A stretch of 64,000 nucleotides of DNA from Lachnospiraceae bacterium (lineage in GTDB: Bacteria > Bacillota > Clostridia > Lachnospirales > Lachnospiraceae): NCBI GenBank assembly GCA_015057635.1, contig SVEB01000068.1:62001-126000 (forward strand), written 5' to 3'. The position numbers were made by a program, and so were the translations under genes. Shown here piece by piece: positions 39,889-49,375 of this stretch. The notes beneath the pieces are model-generated. The model worked only from the letters and a program-made list of their open reading frames with translations. It was not told the DNA's origin and did not search any database. The stretch's first letter is position 1. Each line of letters starts with the position of its first letter.

Positions 39889-40414
39889 AATAATTCTAGC
39901 AGCATCCGCTGCCATTGTAATGCTGATAGGCCTGATCTTATACAAAAGTGAAAGAAACAGAAAAAAAAAGCGGATGCAGATGGCCGGTGATGTCATCAAA
40001 TATGAGGTGTTGGAACAGGCTCTTGGCAGGCAGGATACGGTAAATAGGCGCCCTGGCATGGATGCAAAGGGCAGGCGTATCCTGCTTTATTTTGTTATAA
40101 AGCAAAAGGGCAAGAAGCCGCTTGAATATATGTTAAATCCGGAGAAGACAATAACAATCGGCAGAAATCACGCAGATAATCAGATCAATTTAAAGGATAT
40201 TTCGGTATCGAGAGAACACTGCCAGATTAAGATTGCGGATGGCATTCCGTATGTAATGGATTTAGGCAGCGTAAATAAAACCTATGTAAAGCATGGGAGG
40301 AAGAAGATAGCAGCAGAACCGGGGTTAAGGATTAGGCTTAGGGATAAGGATAAACTGCTGCTTGGCAAAAAGGAAATCAAGGTAAAGATCATAAAATACA
40401 GGGAGGTATACTAG
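39881..40414 (+). CDS. Membrane-anchored FHA-domain protein
   Basis: A 177-residue protein: one N-terminal helix (IILAASAAIVMLIGLILY), a basic stretch, then an FHA domain in the C-terminal 90 residues (TITIGRNHADNQINL; SVSREHCQI; GSVNKTYVKHG). TTG 39881 overlaps the phosphatase stop and has AAAGGGGG 8 bases upstream. It probably reads phosphothreonine marks near the secretion ATPase. Confidence 0.8.
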   Translation: MIKIILAASAAIVMLIGLILYKSERNRKKKRMQMAGDVIKYEVLEQALGRQDTVNRRPGMDAKGRRILLYFVIKQKGKKPLEYMLNPEKTITIGRNHADNQINLKDISVSREHCQIKIADGIPYVMDLGSVNKTYVKHGRKKIAAEPGLRIRLRDKDKLLLGKKEIKVKIIKYREVY

Positions 40415-40415
40415 A

Positions 40416-43400
40416 ATGAGCATGGTCATGATGGTATACACCGGGGATGCGTTAAAAGAGTTTGTGCTTCCGGCTCTTGATAATGCCGATTATCCGGTGA
40501 CCTTAGATAAGACGCTATTTAGCATGAAGGAAGATGTGACGCTATGGCTGGAAGTGACAAAAGAACAGTGGTACTTTCATGAGTCTTCTGAATACGAGAT
40601 AAAAAAGGATGGAGAGTCCTATTTTAATAAAACAATGGAAAACGGGGATGTGACCGAACTTATAACCGTAAATGGAGAGACGCTTTCCATTATCGTCTTA
40701 GAGAAAAAACATTCATTTGTGCCATTTGAAAAGTATGAGATAAAGGGACTTAATGAGATTACAGTCGGAAAAAATGAATCCTGTTATATTCAGTATGATT
40801 TCCTGCATTTCGTATCCCGTAATCATGCGCTTTTTAAACGATGCGGTGAGAGGATGGTCATTGAGGATGTAAGCCGAAACGGCATTTTCTTTCAAGGAAA
40901 GCGCATTGCAAAAGAAAAGGAGCTTTTATTTGGAGACTGTATTGAGATTTTTGGGCTTCATATGCTGTATCTGGGGGATATCCTTGCAATCAGTGCTACA
41001 AGCGGTACGGTTCATGTCAATGATATTATCCTTCGGCCTTATGAGTTAAAGGCAGAAGAAGAGAAAGAGGAATTGAAACATGGAGAGGAGAAGAAGAAAT
41101 ATTTCAATCGTTCTCCAAGAAATCTTCCGGCTATAAGCAGTGAGCCGATTGAGATTGAAGCACCTCCGAACAAACGGTTTTCAAAAGAAAGACCATTATT
41201 TTTAACAATTGGGCCTGCATTCACGATGGCAATCCCGATGATGATGGGATGTCTGTTAAGCGTGTATGGCACACAGGCATCCGGTGCACAGTCAAGCGCC
41301 TATATGTATACAGGACTCGTTACTTCTGTTTCCTCTGCTCTTATCGGTGTTGTCTGGGGATTCTTAAATATCAAGTATACAAAGAAAGAGGAACGGGAAG
41401 ACGAAGAACAACGCTTTGAAGCATACGGCGACTATCTGTTAAAAATTGCAGATGATACAAAGAAGAAGTATGAGTCCAATGGTAAAGCGTTGACGGACAC
41501 GTATCCTTCTGCGAAGGAAGTCGTTTCTTATTCCGATGAGACAAGTGTGCTGTGGAACCGTAATTTCTCCCATGAGGATTTTCTGTTTACAAGGCTTGGA
41601 ATCGGGGAGATTCCATTTCAGGCACCAATCGTGACACAGAAGGAGCGATTTAGCTTAGTGCCGGATCAGTTAGCGGGAGAACCGGGACGGATCAAAGAAG
41701 AGTACAGCATGTTACATGATGTACCGGTGGGGATTGATCTGCAGAAAAAGCGTCTTGTCGGAATCGTAGGCGGTACGGACAAATCTGGTGCGATGACGAT
41801 CCTTTGGAATATCGCGGCACAGATTGCGGCAAATAACTGCTATACCGATGTGAAGATGGCCTTTATCTATGAAGAGAAGACAGATGCAGATAAGCCAAAA
41901 TGGGAGTTTGCCAAATGGCTTCCCCATGTGTGGTCAGAGGATAAGAAAACCCGTTTTGTGGCCAGCAATAAGTTAGAAGCGAGCGATGTGTTTTTCGAAC
42001 TTGCAAATTTAATCCGTATGCGTGCAGAAAATGCAGAGAACAAGCATCATGTGGTAAAGCCGCATTATATTATCTTTGTGGAAAATCCGGCATTATTAGA
42101 AGGCGAGCCAATCGCCAAGTACATATTTGAGCAGAATCCGGTTTATGGTGTTACCACCATTCTTTTAGTAGAAAAGTATGAAGAACTTCCAAATGCCTGT
42201 GAGAACATCATTCAGAATGATACCTATTTTACCGGCATGTACAATGCAATGGATCAAAAGGAGGAAAAGCAGGAGATCCAGTTTGACTTAGTGTCACCGG
42301 AAGAATTAGAGGCGTTTGCAAGAAGGCTTTCGAAAATTAAGGTAAATGAAATTGAAAGCAGCGGTGAGATGCCCGCGTCCCTTGACTTCTTTGAGATGTA
42401 TGGTGTGAGCAGATTATCGGAGTTTCATGTTATGGACAGGTGGAGAAAGAATCGCACCTATGACAGCATGCGATCTTTAATCGGCAAGAAAGCCGGAGAT
42501 AAAGACTGCTTCTTAGACATTCATGAGAAATATCATGGACCGCATGGATTAATTGCGGGAACAACCGGCTCCGGAAAGAGCGAGACGCTGCAGACCTATA
42601 TGCTCTCTCTTGCGATTAATTTCTCTCCGGATGATATCGGTTTCTTTGTAATCGACTTTAAGGGCGGCGGCATGGCGAATCTCTTCTCCAGTCTTCCGCA
42701 TATGATTGGTCAGATCTCGAACCTGTCCGGAAACCAGGTGCACCGTGCGATGATCTCCATTAAGAGCGAGAATATGAGAAGACAGCGTATCTTCAGTGAG
42801 CATGGTGTGAATAACATTAATCTTTATACAAGACTTGTAAAGAATAATGAAGCGAGCATTCCAATTCCGCATCTGTTTATCATTATTGATGAGTTCGCGG
42901 AATTAAAAAGAGAAGAGCCGGACTTTATGAAAGAGTTGATCAGTGTGGCACAGGTAGGACGAAGCTTAGGGGTTCACTTAATCCTTGCAACTCAGAAGCC
43001 AAGCGGTACGGTAGACGATAATATCTGGAGCAATACGAAGTTCAGACTTTGTCTTCGTGTACAGGACAGACAGGACAGCAATGATATGCTTCATAAGCCG
43101 GATGCGGCATACATCACAAGGGCCGGTCAGTGTTATCTGCAGGTCGGCAATGATGAGATTTATGAATTATTCCAGTCTGGCTGGAGCGGTGCTATTTATG
43201 ATGAGACAGCGGCAGCATCGAGCGGAGCGATTGCCACCATGTTAACGCTTACCGGAAAGGCAGCACTTGTTGGAAACCGTCTGAAGTTAAAGAAGAAGGA
43301 AGAGGCAAAGATCATTTGGATCAATGCTATAATCACGTGTCTTGCAAAGGCAGTGAAGAAATCGGAACTATCGATCGAGGAGGCAAAGGAAGATCCTAAA

Positions 43401-45419
43401 CTGGCATCGGATCTGGCAAAGGAAATGTTTGCGTTTATGCAGCAGATGGATTTAGATTATGGGGATTCCAAGTATAATATGCTTCGTTTAGAGGAGTTCA
43501 TTCGTATCTGGCCGGATGGGGAGGACATTGAGACACTTACCGATAAAAAGAAGGATCAGATTGCACAACAGATTATTTCTGAGGCGGGAAGAGAAGGAAA
43601 GAAACTTCCGGAACAAAGGGAGAAGACGCAGCTTGATGCCGTGGTGGAATACTTAGGAAAAGTGGCATTGGAAAATGGCTATACCCATAATCTCAAGCTT
43701 TGGCTGCCGGTGTTAAAGGACCGTATTTTCTTAGATGAGTTAGAAGGTTATACAAAGACAAGCTTTCAAAATGGCGCCTATGTAAAAAGAGAGGAAGGGT
43801 GGACCCTGGAGGCTTATATTGGCCTGTATGATGATCCTGTGAACCAGTCACAGCAGCCTTTAATTCTGAATCTTGCTGAAAACGGTCATCATGCGATATG
43901 CGGAACGGTTGTCAGCGGTAAGAGCACATTCTTGCAGACACTTCTATATTCCTTTATTACCAGGTACTCGCCGGAACATATCAATATCTATGCGCTTGAT
44001 TTCAGCAGCCGGATGTTAGCGGCCTTTGAAGGGGCAGCCCATGTAGGCGGCATTATGTATGAGAATGATTTTGATAAGATCGCAAAATTCTTCCGTATGA
44101 TGGACGGAATTCTAGAGGAGAGAAAACTGCTCTTTAAAGGAGGAAATTACAGTCAGTATGTAAAGGTGCATGGAATCACGGTACCAAGCATTGTAATTGC
44201 GATTGATAATTACGCGAATTTCAGGGAGAAGACGGAAAATGAATATGAAGATATCCTGATCAAGCTGTCAAGAGACGGCGCGGGATACGGAATCTTCCTT
44301 GTGATCGCCTCTGCCGGTTTTGGAACCAGCGAGATACAAAGCCGGATCGGTGACAATATCCGAACCGTCATCTGTCTGGAGATGGGGGATAAGTTTAAGT
44401 ATATCGATGCTCTTAGGACCATGCATTTGGATGTGCTTCCGGAAGCGGATGTACGAGGCCGGGGACTTGCATCTGTGAACGGTAATATCTTAGAGTTCCA
44501 GACCGCGCTTGCAATAGAGGCCGAGGATGATTACAGCAGATCCGAGCGGATTACAGAAAAATGCAGGGAGATCACATCAGCCTTTAAGGGAAGAAGCGCA
44601 AGAAGAATCCCAGAGATTCCGGAACAGCCGGTATTAAGCGAATTCAGCGAATTAGACGACTATAAGGAATGCATTGAGGATGCAAAACTGCTCCCATATG
44701 CTTATAACATGGACGATGCTTCTGTTTATAGTGTGGATCTGTCTGAGACATACTGTTACTTTATCTCCGGAAAGGCAAGAACCGGAAAGACCAATCTGTT
44801 AAAAGTCATGATGCATGCTGCAAAAGAAAAGCAGGCGGAATTATGCGTGATCGACATAAAGAACGGGGATCTTAAAAAGGCGGCAGAAGAAGCAGGTGCT
44901 ACGTATCTTAGCACCGATCTTGAAATCTTTAATTACTTTAAGGAATTGACACCGCGTTTTGTGGCGCGCAATAAGTTTAAGCATTCCTTAATGGAGGAAG
45001 GCTTGGAAGAGCCGGAAATCTTTAACCGGATGCAGAAGGAAAAGCAGATTTTTATCTTTATCACGGACCTCGTTTCCTTTGTGGAGAGAATCTATGCTCC
45101 GGAAGAGGGCGTTGGAGGGATGAGCGGTTTTATGGAGAACATCACGGAAAAAGGAAGGCTTCATAATATCTTTTTCATTGGAGTCATGAATACGGATGAG
45201 ACAGTAAGGGTACAGGCGCAGCGGCTTTATATGAATTTCACGACATACAAGATGGGCGTGCATCTTGGTGGCAATATCGGGGCACAGCGAATCTTTACAT
45301 TCAGTGATATTCCATTTATGGAACAAAGCAAGTCCTTAAAGCCGGGAATCGGCCTGACACCATCAAAACATGATGACACGGAATCCTTAAAAGTAGTCAT
45401 TCCGTTAGCCAGGGGGTAA
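40416..45419 (+). CDS. essC: Type VII secretion ATPase, EssC/FtsK-SpoIIIE type
   Basis: A 1667-residue membrane ATPase, the motor of type VII secretion. An N-terminal ubiquitin-like/FHA region (EITVGKNESCYIQYDFLHF; VSRNHALF near 130) is followed by two membrane helices (about 262-320). Three ATPase modules follow, with Walker A motifs GTTGSGKS (near 715), GTVVSGKS (near 1162) and GKARTGKT (near 1451). The first has an intact Walker B (LFIIIDEFAEL near 821) and QKPSG; the later modules are divergent, as usual. GGGAGG precedes ATG 40416. The gene symbol is by family. Substrates are probably the WXG100 proteins encoded downstream. Confidence 0.92.
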   Translation: MSMVMMVYTGDALKEFVLPALDNADYPVTLDKTLFSMKEDVTLWLEVTKEQWYFHESSEYEIKKDGESYFNKTMENGDVTELITVNGETLSIIVLEKKHSFVPFEKYEIKGLNEITVGKNESCYIQYDFLHFVSRNHALFKRCGERMVIEDVSRNGIFFQGKRIAKEKELLFGDCIEIFGLHMLYLGDILAISATSGTVHVNDIILRPYELKAEEEKEELKHGEEKKKYFNRSPRNLPAISSEPIEIEAPPNKRFSKERPLFLTIGPAFTMAIPMMMGCLLSVYGTQASGAQSSAYMYTGLVTSVSSALIGVVWGFLNIKYTKKEEREDEEQRFEAYGDYLLKIADDTKKKYESNGKALTDTYPSAKEVVSYSDETSVLWNRNFSHEDFLFTRLGIGEIPFQAPIVTQKERFSLVPDQLAGEPGRIKEEYSMLHDVPVGIDLQKKRLVGIVGGTDKSGAMTILWNIAAQIAANNCYTDVKMAFIYEEKTDADKPKWEFAKWLPHVWSEDKKTRFVASNKLEASDVFFELANLIRMRAENAENKHHVVKPHYIIFVENPALLEGEPIAKYIFEQNPVYGVTTILLVEKYEELPNACENIIQNDTYFTGMYNAMDQKEEKQEIQFDLVSPEELEAFARRLSKIKVNEIESSGEMPASLDFFEMYGVSRLSEFHVMDRWRKNRTYDSMRSLIGKKAGDKDCFLDIHEKYHGPHGLIAGTTGSGKSETLQTYMLSLAINFSPDDIGFFVIDFKGGGMANLFSSLPHMIGQISNLSGNQVHRAMISIKSENMRRQRIFSEHGVNNINLYTRLVKNNEASIPIPHLFIIIDEFAELKREEPDFMKELISVAQVGRSLGVHLILATQKPSGTVDDNIWSNTKFRLCLRVQDRQDSNDMLHKPDAAYITRAGQCYLQVGNDEIYELFQSGWSGAIYDETAAASSGAIATMLTLTGKAALVGNRLKLKKKEEAKIIWINAIITCLAKAVKKSELSIEEAKEDPKLASDLAKEMFAFMQQMDLDYGDSKYNMLRLEEFIRIWPDGEDIETLTDKKKDQIAQQIISEAGREGKKLPEQREKTQLDAVVEYLGKVALENGYTHNLKLWLPVLKDRIFLDELEGYTKTSFQNGAYVKREEGWTLEAYIGLYDDPVNQSQQPLILNLAENGHHAICGTVVSGKSTFLQTLLYSFITRYSPEHINIYALDFSSRMLAAFEGAAHVGGIMYENDFDKIAKFFRMMDGILEERKLLFKGGNYSQYVKVHGITVPSIVIAIDNYANFREKTENEYEDILIKLSRDGAGYGIFLVIASAGFGTSEIQSRIGDNIRTVICLEMGDKFKYIDALRTMHLDVLPEADVRGRGLASVNGNILEFQTALAIEAEDDYSRSERITEKCREITSAFKGRSARRIPEIPEQPVLSEFSELDDYKECIEDAKLLPYAYNMDDASVYSVDLSETYCYFISGKARTGKTNLLKVMMHAAKEKQAELCVIDIKNGDLKKAAEEAGATYLSTDLEIFNYFKELTPRFVARNKFKHSLMEEGLEEPEIFNRMQKEKQIFIFITDLVSFVERIYAPEEGVGGMSGFMENITEKGRLHNIFFIGVMNTDETVRVQAQRLYMNFTTYKMGVHLGGNIGAQRIFTFSDIPFMEQSKSLKPGIGLTPSKHDDTESLKVVIPLARG

Positions 45420-45424
45420 GGCAG

Positions 45425-46138
45425 ATGGTAAATGCATTGATTCTTGGAAAAGAACCGGCAGAAACAGCAGTAATCTGCAACAGTTTGAAGGAAGAAGCTT
45501 CCATGCACAGCGATGAGGTGTGGAAATACTATTGTTTTAGTCAGATGGAGGAGGTTACGGCACTTTTTAAGGAACATCCGATGTTAGACATTATCTGTTT
45601 TGATATGACAAAGCAGGGTGCGGTCCAGGTAGCAGAACAGTTAAGAAAAGACAATCCGGCTGCTTACATCATCGTGATCGCAGACTTATCCATTTCTCCG
45701 GCAGTCTATATGAGGCCGGGGATCATGGCGTCTTCTCTGATGCTTCGTCCGGTAAAGCAAAAGGAAGCAAGGAATATTTTTGCAGAAATGTTTGCGGTCA
45801 ACGAGTATCTGAAAAAGAGTGAGGATAAGGAGGATGTCTTTATTATAGAAGGAAAAGATGGCAGATACCGAATCCCGTATTCCAGGATCTCGTATATGGA
45901 GGCAAGACAGAAGAAGGTATTCCTATATACGGATGGGAAGGAAATCGCCTTTTATGATACGTTAGATAATCTTTCGGAATCCCTTCCGAAGAATTTTTTA
46001 CGCTGTCACAGAAGTTTTGTCGTGAATGCGGAGAAAATTCGTAAAGTTATGCTTTCTCAAAATACAATTGAATTGGAAGATGAGATTGTCATTCCGATTT
46101 CAAGAAGCTATAAGACTGCCATAAAGGAGTATAAGTAA
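45425..46138 (+). CDS. LytTR-family transcription regulator with degenerate receiver
   Basis: A 237-residue protein. The N-terminal 120 residues resemble a receiver domain but lack the usual acidic pair near the start and the conserved Lys (here LMLRPVK). The possible phospho-acceptor segment is ICFDMT. The C-terminal 100 residues form a LytTR DNA-binding domain (GRYRIPYSRISYMEARQKKVFLY; FLRCHRSFVVNAEKI). It lies 5 bases after essC, so it is co-transcribed. It may control the island independently of a histidine kinase. No kinase gene of that type is in the window. Confidence 0.75.
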   Translation: MVNALILGKEPAETAVICNSLKEEASMHSDEVWKYYCFSQMEEVTALFKEHPMLDIICFDMTKQGAVQVAEQLRKDNPAAYIIVIADLSISPAVYMRPGIMASSLMLRPVKQKEARNIFAEMFAVNEYLKKSEDKEDVFIIEGKDGRYRIPYSRISYMEARQKKVFLYTDGKEIAFYDTLDNLSESLPKNFLRCHRSFVVNAEKIRKVMLSQNTIELEDEIVIPISRSYKTAIKEYK

Positions 46139-46890
46139 TGGAGCAGAATAGAAAGGAAAATCAGATGATTCGAAGACAGGTATCCAAAGCCTGGTTTCTT
46201 ACATCAAAGGAGTTTGCTGTATTAGCTCATGCAAGAGGATTTAAAAGCTTGTTTGGATTTGATTTTGAGAATCTGTCTGGCATGAAGAGAGAAGAGATGT
46301 ACGAAGTGCTTTATAAAATGGCGGCGAAAGGAATCTTAAAGTCCGATGGAACGAGCTTTGGGGTGGAGGAGCCTTATCGTAGCCTGATGGATCATATCGC
46401 ATCCGCCGCCTGGGCAGTACTCGTATATTCAGCGGATGAAGAACGTCCCGACTTATGCTGTTATGAAGAAAAAAATCATTATATTGTGACTGAGATTTCA
46501 ATGGTTCAAAGAGGCTCCCTTAAGGTTTACCGGATAGAAAAAGAGAATATGCTTGCTTTTTTAGAGGAAGGAGATTACCTTCCGATGGAACAGGAAGATG
46601 AGTGTCGGAATCTGCTAGAGGAGAATATGCAGCAGGATTTGTTTGAGCCTGTGGCAAAAGTACTTGAAAAAGACGGCATGAAATGTGCGATCGAAGTATA
46701 TGATCTTCGTCTTAAACAGGAAAGCCATCCGTTAATCAAACAGATCCGTATCTTAGAAGAGGGCCTGTTCCCCGTGATCTGGGTTCAGACAAGACAGAAA
46801 AGTAGAAAGTTTACGTATGAGAGGAAGATCCTTGCAGAAGAGATCCGTCTTAAAACAGGAGAGGAGTTAGCAGATCATGATATTAGTTGA
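46138..46890 (+). CDS. Uncharacterised type VII-associated protein
   Basis: A 250-residue soluble protein. Its ATG overlaps the stop of the LytTR gene (TAATG). It begins with a helical segment (SKAWFLTSKEFAVLAHARGF) and continues as mixed alpha/beta. Position and length recall EspG-like chaperones of actinobacterial ESX systems, but similarity is not visible by eye, so this is only positional. The next gene starts inside its end. Confidence 0.55.
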   Translation: MEQNRKENQMIRRQVSKAWFLTSKEFAVLAHARGFKSLFGFDFENLSGMKREEMYEVLYKMAAKGILKSDGTSFGVEEPYRSLMDHIASAAWAVLVYSADEERPDLCCYEEKNHYIVTEISMVQRGSLKVYRIEKENMLAFLEEGDYLPMEQEDECRNLLEENMQQDLFEPVAKVLEKDGMKCAIEVYDLRLKQESHPLIKQIRILEEGLFPVIWVQTRQKSRKFTYERKILAEEIRLKTGEELADHDIS

Positions 46891-47125
46891 TATCGGTGTG
46901 CCTTCCTTAGGCCAGAATTATAATTTCTCTTTAGATGAGAATGCCATCATATCCAATCTGCTTGAGGAAATCAGCGAGATGATTGTGCAGAAGGAGAAAT
47001 GTGAGGGGGCTTTAGAAGGAAAGAAATTCATGCTTTGCAGCATGGAGAGGGAAGAAATCTTAAGAGAAAACCGGACGTTAAGGTCATATGAAATTGAGAA
47101 TGGAAGCAGGCTTCTTTTTGTGTAG
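46877..47125 (+). CDS. YukD/EsaB-like ubiquitin-fold protein
   Basis: An 82-residue protein with the ubiquitin-like pattern of YukD/EsaB: beta strands around MILVDIGVPSLGQNYNFSLDEN, a central helix, and an ENRTLRSYEIENGSRLLFV tail. In type VII systems this small protein is an essential regulator or component of the machine. It overlaps the preceding gene by 14 bases. Confidence 0.75.
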   Translation: MILVDIGVPSLGQNYNFSLDENAIISNLLEEISEMIVQKEKCEGALEGKKFMLCSMEREEILRENRTLRSYEIENGSRLLFV

Positions 47126-47259
47126 CAACGACAAAAAAGAAGAATTGAAAAATGAAATAGAAAGGAATATGTCGTTCATCCCAAAAAACGTGTCGTCTGT
47201 CGGATTTTTAATTCAATTTCCAAAATATGTGTTACATTATATTCACAGGAGGAACGAAT

Positions 47260-47619
47260 ATGTTTTCCGCTAATTTAAAAGAGATGATGCAAAGTTATGA
47301 AGCATTGCAAGGGTACCTGAAGGTTTTGAAGAGGGAATTAGAGGAAGTAACAAACATCAGTGTCCGAATCTCTTCTTTATCACAGATGGAGGAGCCATAC
47401 AGACAGCTTTGCAGCATAAAAGAAGAGCTTACAGCAGAATATAATGCACTTCGGCAGATGATTCGGGTTTTGGATAAGATAGCCCTTCATTATGCGCAGT
47501 GCGAGGAGCGGCTTAAGAAAGAATATGAGAATTCAGCAGTTTGTTACGAAAAAAAGAATGTTCGTTACATAAGCTTAAACGATGTAGGTGAGCTGCTTAA
47601 GGATATTGTGTTCAAGTAA
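47260..47619 (+). CDS. Small helical protein of the type VII island
   Basis: A 119-residue, mostly helical, coiled-coil-like protein starting at ATG 47260 behind AGGAGG (47247-47252). No WXG motif. It may be a WXG100 partner or chaperone. A weak promoter (TTCAAT 47212-47217, 17 bases, CATTAT 47235-47240) precedes it, so the downstream substrate genes could be expressed separately. Confidence 0.6.
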   Translation: MFSANLKEMMQSYEALQGYLKVLKRELEEVTNISVRISSLSQMEEPYRQLCSIKEELTAEYNALRQMIRVLDKIALHYAQCEERLKKEYENSAVCYEKKNVRYISLNDVGELLKDIVFK

Positions 47620-47653
47620 GGAATCAGTAGAGTTTACAGTGCAGGAGGAAAGT

Positions 47654-47956
47654 ATGGCAGAAAAGATAGAAGTAAGTACAAGACAGATTGACAGTGATGT
47701 TGCCAATATGAAAACGTATATCGGTAATGTCAGAACACAGATGAAACAGATGTTTGACGAGATCGAAACGCTGAATGGCATGTGGGAGGGCCCGGCCAAC
47801 ACCGCATTCAATGAACAGTTTGCCAAGGATTATGAAACGCTTACTGCAATCTGTAATTCCATCGATGATTATATTGGCTGTATGACATTTGCCAGTACGG
47901 AATATGTAAAGTGTGAGAATGCAGTCGGGGATGCGATCGCAAAGATTACAGTATAA
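47654..47956 (+). CDS. WXG100 protein 1
   Basis: A 100-residue protein, exactly the family length. A helix-turn-helix hairpin has WEG at the turn (LNGMWEGPANTAF) and a YxxxE signal near the C-terminus (YVKCE). Proteins of this family are secreted by EssC machines as folded dimers. ATG 47654 follows AGGAGG. Confidence 0.9.
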   Translation: MAEKIEVSTRQIDSDVANMKTYIGNVRTQMKQMFDEIETLNGMWEGPANTAFNEQFAKDYETLTAICNSIDDYIGCMTFASTEYVKCENAVGDAIAKITV

Positions 47957-47969
47957 GGGGGGGATATGA

Positions 47970-48311
47970 ATGGCGGCAACAGGGAATGCATCATTTGGAG
48001 CGGTTACATTCAAAGTAACACCTGAAGTACTGGAGCAGAAGGCGAACACAGTATCTTCTAAAATCACATCCATGCTAAGAGAATTCCAGAATATGAAGAA
48101 TACAGTCACAAAGTCCAGTTCCTACTGGATTGGAGATGCAGGTGATCTTCACCGGAAAGTATATGGGGAGAAGGAGCCGGATATCGAAGAGATCTTTTTA
48201 CGATTAAAGGAATATGTAACAGACCTTCAGCAGATTGCACGGCAATACACCCAGACAGAGAATGAGGTCAAGGATGTGGTTCAGGCATTACAAGATGATG
48301 TAATCAGCTAA
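47970..48311 (+). CDS. WXG100-like protein 2
   Basis: A 113-residue helical hairpin protein with a WIG turn (SSYWIGDAGDLH) and a YTQTE tail motif. Its first 15 residues resemble protein 5 (VTFKVTPEVLEQKA). Plausible partner of another WXG protein in this cluster. It starts 13 bases after protein 1. Confidence 0.8.
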   Translation: MAATGNASFGAVTFKVTPEVLEQKANTVSSKITSMLREFQNMKNTVTKSSSYWIGDAGDLHRKVYGEKEPDIEEIFLRLKEYVTDLQQIARQYTQTENEVKDVVQALQDDVIS

Positions 48312-48332
48312 AACGAAATAGGAGTGGGATAG

Positions 48333-48641
48333 ATGAGCAGCATTGAGTTTGACTTTGAATTAGCAAATAAGCAGGCAGAGCAGTTGGATGCACTCGCTGC
48401 CGAGCTTGGTAAATTATCAACTAAAAGTTTTGATAGCACCTTACAGTCACTATCTTCAAACTGGAAAGGTGATAGTGCAACTGCTTATCTGAATAAAGGT
48501 GCAGCGCTTCAGACAAGAATGAATACCACGGTAAAGAATATGGGAACTGTGGCGGGGAGTATCAGAACAATCGCAAAAATTATTTATGAAGCAGAATTAG
48601 CAGCCAAACGTGAAGCCGAAGAGAACAGCTATCGCGGATGA
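48333..48641 (+). CDS. WXG100-like protein 3
   Basis: A 102-residue hairpin protein with WKG at the turn (SSNWKGDSATAYLN). The C-terminal signal is less typical (YEAEL in place of YxxxE/D). GTGGGATAG-type spacing leads to ATG 48333, 21 bases after protein 2. Confidence 0.8.
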   Translation: MSSIEFDFELANKQAEQLDALAAELGKLSTKSFDSTLQSLSSNWKGDSATAYLNKGAALQTRMNTTVKNMGTVAGSIRTIAKIIYEAELAAKREAEENSYRG

Positions 48642-48676
48642 CATAGAAAACATGATTAATAAGGAGGATTTATCTT

Positions 48677-48979
48677 ATGGCATTAATTAGAGTAACTTCA
48701 GCAAGTTTAACAAAACAGGCAAACACATTAAGACAGACGAATGCAAATTATAAAGCACAGGTAACAGCACTCAATCAAACAGAGGCTGCATTAAATAATA
48801 TGTGGGAAGGTGATGCAAATACCGCATTCCATACCGCATTCCAGAGCGATAAGGCACAGATGGACAAGTTCTATCAGGCAATCGAAAAGTATATCACAGC
48901 TCTTGAAACGATCATTCAGAAATATGAAAAAGCAGAGGCAGCCAATGCACAGACAGCTAAGACACGTTCTTACAAATAG
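48677..48979 (+). CDS. WXG100 protein 4
   Basis: A 100-residue protein with WEG (NNMWEGDANTAFHTAF) and YEKAE near the C-terminus. AAGGAGG lies before ATG 48677. It resembles WXG protein 1 closely at the turn. Confidence 0.9.
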   Translation: MALIRVTSASLTKQANTLRQTNANYKAQVTALNQTEAALNNMWEGDANTAFHTAFQSDKAQMDKFYQAIEKYITALETIIQKYEKAEAANAQTAKTRSYK

Positions 48980-49060
48980 AATGGCACCTGTTAAATGGCA
49001 GGGGCCGGCAAAGAGTGCCGGCTGAACTTTAAAAATCGAATCGTAAAGGAGAGTATAATT

Positions 49061-49375
49061 ATGACAGGAACATTAAAAGTAACCCCTGAGAAACTCACAA
49101 GCACAGCTCAGGAATTCAGTACAAAGGGAGCAACCGTTAGCAAGTTAACATCTGAGATGACAAGCATTGTTACCTCCTTAAGCTCTATCTGGGAAGGCGA
49201 AGCATCTACAGCATTTATTAATAAATTTAAAGGTTTGGATAATGATATCCAGTTATTAAACAAGATGATCCAGGAACATGCAAAAGACCTTCAGACAATG
49301 AGTACTACATATGCAACTGCTGAAAAAGAAAGTGTTGCGCAGGCTCAGGCATTAAGCAATAACATTATCAGCTAA
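49061..49375 (+). CDS. WXG100-like protein 5
   Basis: A 104-residue protein with WEG (SSIWEGEASTAFIN) and YATAE. I chose ATG 49061 behind AAAGGAG (49045-49051); the longer upstream frame lacks a ribosome site. It closes the island, followed by structured 3' sequence. Confidence 0.88.
   Translation: MTGTLKVTPEKLTSTAQEFSTKGATVSKLTSEMTSIVTSLSSIWEGEASTAFINKFKGLDNDIQLLNKMIQEHAKDLQTMSTTYATAEKESVAQAQALSNNIIS

Noticed and set aside
34436-49375. Type VII island as a horizontally acquired element with borders
   Set aside because: No integrase, tRNA target or flanking direct repeat is visible, and base composition appears similar to neighbours by eye.
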